From Oscillospiraceae bacterium (GTDB taxonomy: Bacteria; Bacillota; Clostridia; Oscillospirales; Acutalibacteraceae), in NCBI GenBank assembly GCA_910574935.1, contig CAJTCU010000014.1, forward strand, positions 1 through 64,000: a DNA stretch of 64,000 nucleotides, given 5' to 3'. Made by a program: the position numbers and the translations under genes. Shown piece after piece: positions 16,164-25,076 of the stretch. The notes beneath the pieces are model-generated. The model saw only the letters and a program-made list of their open reading frames with translations, did no database searches and was not told the DNA's origin. Positions within the stretch are counted from its first letter, which is position 1. Every line of letters begins with the position of its first letter.

Positions 16164-17158
16164 ATGAGTGTAAATGAGCAAAAAACGAAAATTGAACAAA
16201 TGAAAGGATTGATTGCCAAACTCAAAGAGGCGGACATTGCCTATTATAGAGATGACCGTCCCATTATGTCAGATAGGGACTATGATGCAGCAATGGATCT
16301 TCTCAAGAAATTGGAACACGATACCGGTTTGACTCTTTCCGGTTCACCGACACAAACGGTATCCGGTGAAATTCTGGAAGAGCTGACACCGGTACGCCAT
16401 ACCAGACCGATGTTGTCTGCGGATAAAACGAAGTCCATTGATGATTTGGTCAAGTTTGCAGGTACACGGGATGTTGTGCTGTCCTGGAAACTGGACGGTC
16501 TGACGCTGGTGCTGCGCTATGATAACGGCAAACTGCAGCAGGCACTTACCCGCGGTCGGGAAGGAATTATCGGAGAGGATGTTACGCATACCGTCCGAAC
16601 TTTTTGAATGTACCGCTGACAGTGCCCGTCAGAGAGCCGCTTGAGGTTCGTGGAGAAGGCGTCATTTCTTGGGCTAATTTTGAAAAAATCAACCTGAGTC
16701 TGGAGGAACCGTACAGTCATCCAAGGAATCTGGCGGCCGGCAGCGTGCGGAAGCTGGATGCAACTGAGTCTGGGAAAAGATTCCTGGAATTCTTCGCGTT
16801 CGACCTGGTAACAGACCTGAAGATACCAACGAAATGTCTGCAGATGGATTTCATGGAGTCAAATAGTTTCTCAGTCGTGCCACATGCAGAGCTGTCAGGT
16901 ATGGATGCCTCTTATATCAAGGCAACGGTGGAACTGATGGATCCGAAGCACTATTCACAGATGTTTGATCTGGTCGGTTTACCTGACAGTGAACTGACAG
17001 AACTTGATGTATGCGGTACAGAAAACGAAGGAAGATGGCACGATATGGAGCCAACGCCGTTCATTGCAATTATAAAAGCGGAGACCGAAAATGAATCCCT
17101 ATCCTCTTTGTGTTGGAAACGACACAGAAAAATGCAGGGATTGCTGCCTTTGGGCTGA
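16164..17158 (+). pseudogene. NAD-dependent DNA ligase-like (LigA adenylation domain), frameshifted and truncated
   Basis: Residues 1-148 match the LigA N-terminus: a Ia-type helical start, YYRDDRPIMSDRDYDAAMD, and the adenylation motif LSWKLDGLTLVLRY with its catalytic lysine (KxDG). At 16,600-16,607 a run of five T has lost one base, giving TTTTGA; in the next frame the protein continues FLNVPLTVPVREPLEVRGEG and NLAAGSVRKLD. After about 17,000 the ligase similarity fades, and the OB, zinc and BRCT parts are absent. It is probably a phage/element ligase decayed twice. Confidence 0.8.
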
Positions 17159-17192
17159 TTTACAGCCTGACATGGAGTAGGAGGATAATTGT

Positions 17193-17630
17193 ATGAGTTA
17201 TACATCTTGGCATACCTATGGTTATGGTATATGCGTTTCAGATATAACAGAACCCTCTGTAGAGCGTCTCCAAAAACTGCTGGCAATGGCACCGGTATTG
17301 CAGAAGAATATCCGGGAATGGCTGGATGAATGCGGCATTTCTGAGCCGGATTATGAGGACTATATGGAGTATGATCAGGATTTCAGGCTTGGATTGGCTA
17401 CCATCCTGAAAGACGTTATTCTGGAGGCGGAAAATGTCCGGCTTGAGGCTTGTGACAGCTTTGAAGGAAAGGACTATTTGTTGTTCTGTCCGGATTATCC
17501 ATGGAATCGGAACAATCAGAAGCAATTAATGACGGAAGAGGCTGTTGATGAACTTTTCCGAAAATACATTCCCGTTTTAACAGATATACCGATAGAGATA
17601 GATTATCAGTCTGTTGAAAACGGAGGATAA
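17193..17630 (+). CDS. Unknown accessory protein
   Basis: 145 residues starting MSYTSWHTYGYGICVSDI, GGAGG upstream. Acidic, with no transmembrane segment or known motif. It lies between the ligase remnant and the methyltransferase gene, 12 bases before the latter, in the same direction. Family of unknown function typical of mobile elements. Confidence 0.5.
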   Translation: MSYTSWHTYGYGICVSDITEPSVERLQKLLAMAPVLQKNIREWLDECGISEPDYEDYMEYDQDFRLGLATILKDVILEAENVRLEACDSFEGKDYLLFCPDYPWNRNNQKQLMTEEAVDELFRKYIPVLTDIPIEIDYQSVENGG

Positions 17631-17642
17631 GGAGGTGGCATT

Positions 17643-18575
17643 ATGCCTGAAAAGAGCGAATCAAGACCGCTTACCAGTATCGTGTCCTACCCGGAACGTG
17701 GGGAGGGCGGCAATAACCGCTACCGTGGGAATTGTTCCCCCAAGCTGGTTGAGGATCTGATTGGATTCTTCCGCCCGCAGGAAATCTGCGACTATATGTG
17801 TGGGAGCGGGACAACGAAAGCTGCGGCGGACAAGCTCGGTATCGGCTGCCATCTGTACGATCTGCACAGCGGATTTGACCTGATGAACTGCGAAATACCG
17901 GAGCGGCCGGAGTTTATCTTCTGGCATCCGCCATACTGGGATATTGTGACCTATTCAGATGTTATGTACAGTGCATCGGAGGTCCAGAGCCAGTATGGGT
18001 ATGATCCAAAGCAATTTGATTTGTCCCGTATACCAGACTGGGAAAACTTTGCCCGCGCAATGAACTATGCAATGATGAAGCAGTACGCTTCACTGGAGAA
18101 AGGCGGACGGATGGCAGTCCTGATGGGTGACATCAAGAAAAAAGGCCGGCTTTACAGTATGCTGTCTGAGATAGTGAAACCAGGGACGCTGGAGAACATT
18201 ATTATCAAGGCGCAGCACAATTGCTTTTCAGACAAAACCAGGTATAGCGGTTCCTTCATACCGATTCTACACGAATATGTGATGATAGTACGAAAAGACA
18301 ATGCACTTCTCTGCCCGGTTTTGTTTTCAGAAAAAAAGCAGGTTGATATCCGCGACATTCCGGGAGCGACCTGGCGTGATGTGGTAGCAGCCGTTCTGGA
18401 GCAATGTAATGAGGCGGTTCCGCTGACTTATATATATGAGCAGATTGAATCACATCAGAGGGCGAAAACGCATAAGTGGTGGAAAGAAAAAATCCGCCAG
18501 ACACTGCAGTACCATCCGGAACACTTTCTGCATGTAAGCAGAGGGCTCTGGAGTCTGCGAAAAAAAACAGCCTAA
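17643..18575 (+). CDS. Orphan DNA methyltransferase with C-terminal winged-helix domain
   Basis: 310 residues. Motif I-like DYMCGSGTT (about 50-58) and motif IV HPPYW (about 95-99) mark an amino-methyltransferase of the adenine-N6/cytosine-N4 type, order beta-like. HPPY replaces the usual DPPY. The last 70 residues (TWRDVVAAVLEQ, IYEQIESHQ, KIRQTLQYHPEHF, GLWSL) look like a HARE/HB1-type winged helix that may read DNA. No restriction nuclease is adjacent, so it is an orphan enzyme, possibly protecting the element. Confidence 0.8.
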   Translation: MPEKSESRPLTSIVSYPERGEGGNNRYRGNCSPKLVEDLIGFFRPQEICDYMCGSGTTKAAADKLGIGCHLYDLHSGFDLMNCEIPERPEFIFWHPPYWDIVTYSDVMYSASEVQSQYGYDPKQFDLSRIPDWENFARAMNYAMMKQYASLEKGGRMAVLMGDIKKKGRLYSMLSEIVKPGTLENIIIKAQHNCFSDKTRYSGSFIPILHEYVMIVRKDNALLCPVLFSEKKQVDIRDIPGATWRDVVAAVLEQCNEAVPLTYIYEQIESHQRAKTHKWWKEKIRQTLQYHPEHFLHVSRGLWSLRKKTA

Positions 18576-18588
18576 GGAGATGATGAGT

Positions 18589-18969
18589 ATGGAGGTAAAG
18601 CGCGTTTATTTTAATGATGACGATATTCTTGTTCCCGGACATCTCATTAAGCGGAGATTCAGGAAACCTGTGTTTTATCCGTTTGAGAGAAGATGTGGCT
18701 TCGATTATGAAATCATAAGCAATAAAGAGCTGATTGTTGAATACAGCACAGAATCATATAGAAAATTTTATAAGGATACATATCCGGAAGGGACACGGAT
18801 TGTGCTCGTTGAAATGAAAAACGATCCACGTCCGATTCCTGCCATGACGGAAGGAACAGTAGACACTGTTGATGATGCCCCAACAATCCATTGCAGGTTT
18901 GACAATGGAAGATATCTTGGAATCATTCCCGGCGTGGATGCGTTCCGAAAAATTTCAGAGGGTATTTGA
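18589..18969 (+). CDS. DUF4314 domain protein
   Basis: 126 residues. The C-terminal 60 residues (GTRIVLVEMKNDPRPIPAM, GTVDTVDDAPTIHCRFDNG, LGIIPGVDAF) match DUF4314, a small beta-barrel-like domain common on mobile elements. The N-terminal 60 residues are unassigned. ATG 18589 is preferred, 9 bases after AAGGAG; ATG codons at 18580 and 18583 sit too close. Confidence 0.75.
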   Translation: MEVKRVYFNDDDILVPGHLIKRRFRKPVFYPFERRCGFDYEIISNKELIVEYSTESYRKFYKDTYPEGTRIVLVEMKNDPRPIPAMTEGTVDTVDDAPTIHCRFDNGRYLGIIPGVDAFRKISEGI

Positions 18970-18992
18970 TTATCATAGTTTTAAGATAGGGG

Positions 18993-19019
18993 GGATGTCG
19001 CTTTTGCGGCATCCTTTTT
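18993..19019 (+). terminator. Terminator after the DUF4314 gene
   Basis: GGATGTCGC and GCGGCATCC form a short stem followed by TTTTT. Confidence 0.75.
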
Positions 19020-19083
19020 GTCGTTGTGGAATAGAAACAATTGTATTTTTCTGTGAATGCGGACAGACTAATGCCAAAAGCTC

Positions 19084-19112
19084 TTTACATTCGTTCGTCA
19101 ATAAGATATAAT
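19084..19112 (+). promoter_or_regulatory. Promoter of the abiE operon
   Basis: TTTACA (19084-19089), a 17-base spacer and TATAAT (19107-19112), 36 bases before the antitoxin start codon. AbiEi antitoxins repress their own promoter, but no clear inverted repeat is visible here. Confidence 0.75.
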
Positions 19113-19148
19113 TGAAGAAGGAATGTAGAGTGCGTGGAGGTGATTTCT

Positions 19149-19745
19149 GTGGATGAGGTTTATAATAAGATTCAGGCGATGGCTGAAGACGGAAATGGAT
19201 TTGTAAAAACATCGCAAATTGAAGCGGCGGGAATCAACAGGGCAGTCTTAAAGAAATATGTAGACAGTGGCTTGCTTGAAAGGATCCGGAAAGGGATTTA
19301 TGCTCCTGCTGACTGTGATATTGATGAGTTTGCTTTGCTTCAGGTGCAATGCTCCAGCCTCATTTTTTCTTATGGGACAGCGCTGTATATCTGGGGACTG
19401 ACGGACATCATACCACATACATTTGATATTTCAGTCCCTCATGGCGAAAATATTTCAAGACTGCTTCGAGATAATCAAAAAATCAGGGCTCATTATATTA
19501 TGAAGGAATTCTATAGTCTTGGCATAACGGAAGCACGTTCGCCGCAGGGCGCTATGATTCGTTTATATGACAGAGAGAGATGTCTTTGTGATCTGATTAA
19601 AGATAAAGACCAGATAGAAAAGCAGCTGTATGTTCAGTCAATCAAGGATTATTTTAAAAACCGGCCGGATGTCCGCAAATTGCTGAAGTATGGAAAAGCC
19701 TTCGGAATTGAAGAAAAAATAAGGACTTACATGGAGGTATTGTAA
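19149..19745 (+). CDS. abiEi: AbiEi-family type IV antitoxin and autorepressor
   Basis: About 198 residues. The N-terminal winged helix (GFVKTSQIEAAGINRAVLKK, LERIRKGIYAP) binds the promoter in this family, and the C-terminal antitoxin domain includes YGTALYIWGLTD and VPHG. GTG 19149 follows GGAGG by 8 bases; an earlier in-frame GTG at 19134 has no ribosome binding site. The stop overlaps the toxin start (TAATG), as usual for AbiE pairs. Confidence 0.88.
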   Translation: MDEVYNKIQAMAEDGNGFVKTSQIEAAGINRAVLKKYVDSGLLERIRKGIYAPADCDIDEFALLQVQCSSLIFSYGTALYIWGLTDIIPHTFDISVPHGENISRLLRDNQKIRAHYIMKEFYSLGITEARSPQGAMIRLYDRERCLCDLIKDKDQIEKQLYVQSIKDYFKNRPDVRKLLKYGKAFGIEEKIRTYMEVL

Positions 19746-20587
19746 TGAAAACACCGGAACAGCTAAAGGGCGCGATCCGAAATTTTGCGTCAAAGAACAA
19801 TCTGAGGGCTTTGGATGTGCAGCATATGTTTATGTTTGAACGCATTTTAGAGAGGCTTGCCGTATCGCTTTATGCAAAGAATTTTATCCTCAAAGGCGGT
19901 CTGCTGATTTCCTCAATGATTGGAATTGAAGCCAGAACTACAATGGACATGGACACTACCGTAAGAGGGATACAACTGGAGGAAGAGGAAATCGTCAAAA
20001 TCTTTAAGGAGATTCTTGCGATTGATACAGACGATGGGATAACCTTTGAATATCAGCGTATAGAGCCAATCCGTGAAGAGGATGCCTATAATAATTTCCG
20101 CATTCATATAGCTGCAAAATATGGGAAGATAAACAGCCCGATGAAGGTGGATGTCACAACTGGAGATAAGATTACTCCGGCAGCCATCCAATATGATTAT
20201 CCGTTCATATTTGAGGATAAAACAGTTCCGATTATGGCGTACACCATAGAGACGGTGCTGGCTGAAAAGTATGAAACCATTATTCGCCGGAACATAGGAA
20301 ATGCAAGAGCCAGGGATTTTTAGGATCTGCATGTTCTCTATCATGAGCGTAAAGACAGCGTCAGACCGGATATCTTAAAAATGGCGATAGAGCATACTGC
20401 TGTCAAAAGAGAATCAATGGATATGCTGAAAGACTGGAAGGATATCATGAGGGATATGCGTGAGGAAACTGCACTTTACAGCCTGTGGCGGAATTACGCA
20501 GCGGAAAACAGTTATGCAGAAGGGCTGGAGTTCCATGTGCTTTTGGATACAGTCGAGGAGATTGCAAAACTGATTGATATAGAATAA
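19745..20587 (+). pseudogene. abiEii: AbiEii-family nucleotidyltransferase toxin with internal stop
   Basis: The first 192 codons include the nucleotidyltransferase core FILKGGLLISSM and the catalytic TMDMDTTVRG. At 20321-20323 a TAG interrupts ARDF-DLHVLYHERKD, where relatives have ARDFYDLH. The frame then continues unbroken for 88 codons (KMAIEHTAVKRE, EFHVLLDTVEEI) to 20587. A Tyr-to-stop point mutation thus removes the C-terminal domain. The antitoxin is intact, so the loss is not harmful. Suppression of the stop cannot be excluded. Confidence 0.88.
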
Positions 20588-20618
20588 AGGAGCGTATAAT
20601 GAGTGATATTCTATAGTA

Positions 20619-20816
20619 GTGACTGAAGAACAGATTGCTCAGCTGTCTGCCCTGCTCAAAGAATATGAGCTTGCCAGCACTAATTTTGAGGCTATGTCCC
20701 CATCTGTAAAGAAAACCTACACGCGGGCATATTTGGATGCAAAGACAGATGACGGACGGGAAAAGCGGATTGCCTGGATGGTGGACAGGTTCAATAAAAA
20801 TTTAAAACCGATGTAA
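20619..20816 (+). CDS. Small YdeI/OmpD-associated-like fragment
   Basis: 65 residues from GTG 20619. The final AYLDAKTDDGREKRIAWMVD matches the C-terminal helix pair of YdeI/OmpD-associated proteins (normally about 190 residues), so it may be a remnant. An ATG at 20599 with GGAG upstream opens a different frame that stops after five codons, suggesting damage at the start. Function doubtful. Confidence 0.45.
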   Translation: MTEEQIAQLSALLKEYELASTNFEAMSPSVKKTYTRAYLDAKTDDGREKRIAWMVDRFNKNLKPM

Positions 20817-20880
20817 GGGTCAGTGCCCATTGTTGGGATTACATCCAATTATAAATTGAGAAATAGCGTATGGAGGTATC

Positions 20881-21438
20881 ATGAAAGGATTTAACCGACA
20901 AAATCAATTGTTTTCACTCTGTGGGCTGAATTGCGGTCTTTGCCCCATGTTTTTAAATAAATATTGCCCCGGCTGCGGTGGGGGAGAGGGCAATCAATCG
21001 TGCAGAATTGCAAAGTGCAGCATGGAACATGCCGACATAGAATACTGCTTTCAGTGCAGTGAATACCCATGCTCCAAATTTGAACATATTGACGATTTTG
21101 ATTCCTTTATAACACATCTCCACAGAAGGGCTGATCTGGAGAAAGCCAAAGAGTCGGGAATTGAAGCCTACAATGCGGAACAGATAGAAAAGGCAGCAAT
21201 CTTGAACATTCTCCTGTCGGAGTATAATGCCGGTCGCCAAAAGACCATGTTTTGTGTTGCGGTCAACCTGTTGGACATGCAGGAGCTTCGCGAAGTGATA
21301 AAGGAAATTAAAAAGAAGAAGGACGATATGGAAACATGGACGCTCAAAGAAAAAAGTGCTTTTGTAGTGGGATTGCTTCAGGAAGCAGCGGCAAAGAAAA
21401 ACATTGATTTGAAGCTGCGTAAGAAAAAGAGAAGCTAA
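20881..21438 (+). CDS. DUF3795 cysteine-rich protein
   Basis: 185 residues. The N-terminal 60 carry at least ten cysteines (CGLNCGLCP, CPGCGGG, CRIAKC, CFQCSEYPC), the DUF3795 pattern thought to bind zinc or an iron-sulphur cluster. The C-terminal half is charged and helical. ATG follows GGAGG directly. Cytoplasmic; function unknown. Confidence 0.8.
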   Translation: MKGFNRQNQLFSLCGLNCGLCPMFLNKYCPGCGGGEGNQSCRIAKCSMEHADIEYCFQCSEYPCSKFEHIDDFDSFITHLHRRADLEKAKESGIEAYNAEQIEKAAILNILLSEYNAGRQKTMFCVAVNLLDMQELREVIKEIKKKKDDMETWTLKEKSAFVVGLLQEAAAKKNIDLKLRKKKRS

Positions 21439-21489
21439 GAAAAGCTGGACGAGATAAGGGGTACTAAAAAGTTGGATAGGAGTAATGGT

Positions 21490-21954
21490 ATGAAGTATGT
21501 ATGTACAGTGATATCGGTAGCGGATATAAAAGCTGCAAGAAAGTTCTATGAAGATTTATTTAGCCTGGAGGTTTATCAGGATTACGGAAGAAACATTGCT
21601 TTTACCTGCGGCTTGGCATTGCAGCAGGATTTTGACTGGCTTGTGAATCTGCCGAAGGAAAAGATGCTAAAAAAATCCAACAATGCAGAAATTGTTTTTG
21701 AAGAACAGGATTTTGATGGTTTTCTGAGTAAGCTGAAAGAGTATTCAAACATTGAATGTTTGGGAGAAGTAATTGAGCATAGCTGGGGACAGAGGGTAAT
21801 CCGGTTCTACGATTTGGACGGACATATCATTGAGGTTGGCGAGGATATGAAAATGGTGATAAAGCGTTTTCTTGCTACCGGCATGACGATGGAGGAAGTC
21901 TCTGTGAAGATGGATGCTTCCGTGGAGGACTTGACAAGTCTTTTGAATAGTTAA
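21490..21954 (+). CDS. VOC-superfamily (glyoxalase/bleomycin-resistance-like) protein
   Basis: 154 residues from ATG 21490. The ADIKAARKFYEDLFSLEVYQ start and the RFYDLDGHIIEVGED end, with the metal-ligand-type glutamate, are diagnostic of the VOC fold. The last 35 residues (MTMEEVSVKMDASVEDLTSL) look like a small extra helical segment. Substrate unknown. Confidence 0.8.
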   Translation: MKYVCTVISVADIKAARKFYEDLFSLEVYQDYGRNIAFTCGLALQQDFDWLVNLPKEKMLKKSNNAEIVFEEQDFDGFLSKLKEYSNIECLGEVIEHSWGQRVIRFYDLDGHIIEVGEDMKMVIKRFLATGMTMEEVSVKMDASVEDLTSLLNS

Positions 21955-22005
21955 TGTGCGGTAGGCGAATAAACAAATAGGGGGTTGTAGAAGGGAAATT
22001 ACAGC

Positions 22006-22463
22006 ATGGAAATAATAGCATATGAAATGAAATATGTAAAAGATGATATTGAAAAAAGCAATATCTTGTGTATTCCTTTTGAGCAAAAGTATTTTCAACA
22101 ATACATGAAAATATATAATACTTGCTTTTATGAAATGCGAAAATCTCTTGCTATTGAGCCGTATAATTTTTTGAATGATTATAAACAAGTTCGTGAAAAA
22201 AGTAAGGATATTTTCTTGCTTGTAAGTGGGGAAGAAATGATTGGTTCTATTGCCTGTTATGGAAACGAAATAGACGATTTGATTGTCAATAAGGAATTTC
22301 AAAATAGGGGATATGGAAAACAACTTTTATTATGGGGAATGAACCATATTCGCCAAACCAGTAATGAGCCTATTTGGTTACATGTTGCTAAATGGAATGA
22401 TAAAGCTTTCATACTGTACAAAAAAAAGGATTTGTTCTCACAAATACCGTGAAAGTACGTTAA
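22006..22463 (+). pseudogene. GNAT acetyltransferase frameshifted at the C-terminus
   Basis: The acetyl-CoA-binding motif A (VNKEFQNRGYGKQLL) and motif B (LHVAKWNDKAFILYKK) are present. After the run of eight A at about 22,420-22,427 the frame gives KDLFSQIP and stops at 22452; one base shifted it reads GFVLTNTVKVR to TAA 22461-22463, the normal family ending. A one-base loss in the A run is the likely cause. The truncated protein could keep some activity, since only the last 11 residues change. Confidence 0.7.
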
Positions 22464-22487
22464 ATTACAGTTTGTGGAGGAGATAGT

Positions 22488-22608
22488 ATGCTTGAAAATA
22501 AACCATCTCAATCAATTATGACTGAATTACTTGGACAATCCTTGTATGAAGTTTGGCAAGCATTATGTACGGCTATAAATAAAAAATATGATATGGAACA
22601 GTTATGCA
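22488..22608 (+). pseudogene. DUF3788 protein, N-terminal fragment
   Basis: About 40 codons (SLYEVWQALCTAINKKYDME) match the beginning of DUF3788 proteins. GGAGG precedes the ATG. At about 22,608 the sequence switches to a YqaJ recombinase in another frame, so the remaining 100 residues are gone. Confidence 0.6.
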
Positions 22609-23574
22609 TGGTCCCAAAGGAGATATTCCCTACACAGTTGGTGGAAGTGATGTGGCGGCTATATTTGGTGTTTCCCCATGGACAACACCTATGGAACTAT
22701 GGCTGATTAAGAAAGGCCGTATGAAACCGGCAGCCAAAAGTAATTCTAATCAGCTGATGATGGGCCATCTACTGGAGCCGATTGCCGCATACTGGTATGG
22801 GCAGAAAACAGGAAATACCGTGACAGAAGACACACATCTTTACCAACACGCAGATCATCCGTATGCACTTGCAAACTTTGACCGCAGGTTTACCCGAAAG
22901 TCAGATGTTGGCCGGGAATTTTGGAGTGCAAAAGCTGTACCTATCATAAGGCAGATGAATGGGCAGACGATGCGATTCCGCTGTATTATGAATTTCAGCT
23001 CCGTTTTTATCTCGCAGTGGCAGATGTCAATATCGGTGCTTTTTCAGCAGTCTGGGGCAATAACCCGGACAATGATTTGGCGATTCCGGATATTGTCCGC
23101 GACAAGGCGAAAGAGGATATGATCTTTGAACGCCTGGAGGAATGGATTTGGAGCCTGGAGCATGATAAGCCGCCTACCATGGCAGAAGTAGCGCTTAAAC
23201 TTGCTCTGCAGTCACTTGCCCGAATCTATGGTTCAAGCAAAGTGGGATTACCGACAGTGGAATTCTCACATAAGTATGAGCCTGCGCTTCGTAAGATTGC
23301 GCAACTTCAGGGTAAAATTACAGACTGCAACAGAGAAATTGAAACATATGAAAAGGAGATTGAGGCACATAGTGTGCGAATTGCTGAAGTTATGAAGGAG
23401 CATGAGCATGGGGTTCTGGAAACTACCACGGATAAGCTCCTGATTGATTTTATCACAAAAACAACCCGCCGACCGGATTCAAAAGCCTTGAAGGAAAAAT
23501 ATCCGACAGTATATGCGGATGTCCTAAAGGCTTCGGAAAGCAGGAAAGTTAAAGTATCGGTACAGCCGATTTAA
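22609..23574 (+). pseudogene. YqaJ-family viral recombinase/exonuclease, headless and frameshifted
   Basis: The first part reads YTVGGSDVAAIFGVSPWTTP and GHLLEPIAAYWYG, the RecB-like nuclease core. At about 22,915 the frame must shift by one to continue ILECKSCTYHKADEW with the catalytic E-x-K pair. The last 90 residues are a coiled coil (IAQLQGKITDCNREIETYEK). Such nucleases act with RecT-like annealing proteins; none is adjacent. Missing start and frameshift make it inactive. Confidence 0.8.
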
Positions 23575-23588
23575 TGGAGGAAATGCTT

Positions 23589-24116
23589 ATGAATACTATT
23601 TTTACTGATAACTGGGAGCAGCGTTTGGAAATGCAGTTCTTGAAAAATGACAGATGCAAAAAGCGTGCCTATATCTGCTCTCCATTGAGTGCAGAAGACG
23701 ATACGGATTTTCTTCGTAATATGCACGCAGCAAGAGCGTATATGTATTATGCCTCTGAAAAGATGGAGATGTATGCCAGGGCGCCGCATGCTTATCTGCC
23801 TATGTTGCTTTGTGACAAACTCCCTTCGGAGCGGGCGTTAGCGCTCAGCTTTGGCCTTTCCCTATTGGAAAACAGTGAGGTTATCCTTATCTGTGGAAAC
23901 CGTCTCAGCAGTGGAATGAAGGGAGAAATCGCATATGCGGTCCTGTTCCAGATGCCAATGATGGTTTTTGACGAGGGACTGTATCATGAAGTGCAGAAGG
24001 AAATTACAAAACATGGCGGCAATAAACGCTTTGTGCAGCTTGACCGTGAAAACTTTGTCATGGGATTTTCTTCGCCGGCATCCTATCTGGAAAAGGCGGT
24101 GATGTTCCGTGATTAG
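23589..24116 (+). CDS. DUF7768-like/nucleoside deoxyribosyltransferase-like protein
   Basis: 175 residues. KRAYICSPLSAEDD, LCDKLPSERALALSFGL and SEVILICGNRLSSGMKGEIAYA resemble the nucleotide-binding core of the deoxyribosyltransferase/DUF4406 group. ATG 23589 is 8 bases after GGAGG. It overlaps the next gene by 8 bases. Role in the element unknown; it may modify or sense nucleotides. Confidence 0.65.
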   Translation: MNTIFTDNWEQRLEMQFLKNDRCKKRAYICSPLSAEDDTDFLRNMHAARAYMYYASEKMEMYARAPHAYLPMLLCDKLPSERALALSFGLSLLENSEVILICGNRLSSGMKGEIAYAVLFQMPMMVFDEGLYHEVQKEITKHGGNKRFVQLDRENFVMGFSSPASYLEKAVMFRD

Positions 24117-24522
24117 CTTTTATCGAGAGGTAGATTTACGCTCCCGGTCAGCTATGACAGACTTTCTTACCCTGCATTTTCGCTATTTTACAATGAACTC
24201 CTGGAACCGTTCACAATCGTATGCCTGTAATCTCAAGCTTTATAACCTCGGTTTGAAGCAAGAGATAGAGAATAAACTGTACGATTTGATGGACACCCAG
24301 GAGTTTTTTTATGCCCGTAATGAATTGCTGGATGAGTTTGGACAGCGACACCAGTATCAGTGGCAGGCAGCTATGAATGGCCGAAGCGGCGGATATCTTG
24401 TGCTGTATCAGGGCGAGTTGAAACCCAGCGGCTATAAATCATACTGTATACATTGCGGTCAGAAAAATTATAGCTCTGTAAAAGAAACAGGAAATATCTG
24501 TGGAGTCTGCCAACTGAGTTGA
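24109..24522 (+). CDS. Element protein with C-terminal zinc ribbon
   Basis: 137 residues, GTG start inside the previous gene. A conserved TLHFRYFTMNSWNRSQSYA block opens the protein, and the C-terminus has CIHCGQKN and CGVCQ knuckles that should bind zinc. It is found with the preceding gene family in conjugative elements. Function unknown. Confidence 0.6.
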   Translation: MISFYREVDLRSRSAMTDFLTLHFRYFTMNSWNRSQSYACNLKLYNLGLKQEIENKLYDLMDTQEFFYARNELLDEFGQRHQYQWQAAMNGRSGGYLVLYQGELKPSGYKSYCIHCGQKNYSSVKETGNICGVCQLS

Positions 24523-24553
24523 TTATTATTGATTTATATGGAGGAAGAGGTAA

Positions 24554-24763
24554 ATGGGACATAAATGCCAGGACGTTGAGGCTACAAAAAGATACGTTAA
24601 AAAATTTGTACGATATAAAGAGGGCGCTGAAAAATATAGTCTCGGATTAACAAAATTTCAGGAATTGGCTAAAGAAGCGAAAGCTGTATATAAAATTGAT
24701 GGCATAGCATTAGTTAACTGTGAGATTTTCGAGAAATTTTTAGAGACCTTTCGAGAATATTGA
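24554..24763 (+). CDS. DUF6462 family protein (helix-turn-helix, element regulator/excision helper)
   Basis: 69 residues with KKFVRYKEGAEKYSLGLTKF and a helical pair typical of DUF6462, a small MerR/excisionase-like helix-turn-helix found just before integrases. GGAGG upstream. Its place between cargo and integrase suggests a role in excision or regulation. Confidence 0.75.
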   Translation: MGHKCQDVEATKRYVKKFVRYKEGAEKYSLGLTKFQELAKEAKAVYKIDGIALVNCEIFEKFLETFREY

Positions 24764-24864
24764 AGAGGTGAAAAGTTTATGAAACTTAGTTGGGACAGAC
24801 GCTTGGGACTTGACTTTCTGTCTTACAATATGTATAATATTAAATATGTGGAGGTAACTATGTT

Positions 24865-25032
24865 ATGAAAATGGGTAGACCGAAAGAGGATAGCGCAAAG
24901 CGGAAATCCATTACTATCCGGTTGTCAGATGACACCCACAGGAAGTTGACAGAGTATGCTGCTGAACACAAGATGACAATGACAGAAGTTGCCCTGCGAA
25001 GTTTGGAGGAGTATTTATCCAAACATAGTTGA
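24865..25032 (+). CDS. Ribbon-helix-helix (Arc/CopG-like) protein
   Basis: 55 residues: GRPKEDSAKRKSITIRLSDD, then HRKLTEYAAEHKMTMTEVAL, the strand-helix-helix of the MetJ/Arc fold. ATG 24865 is about 10 bases after GGAGG; an ATG at 24860 stops after two codons. Lying 45 bases before the integrase, it may regulate it or act as an accessory recombination factor. Confidence 0.75.
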   Translation: MKMGRPKEDSAKRKSITIRLSDDTHRKLTEYAAEHKMTMTEVALRSLEEYLSKHS

Positions 25033-25076
25033 GTGCTGTTAGTCCCTTCTTTCATTTTTTGAAGGAGGAAAGGATT

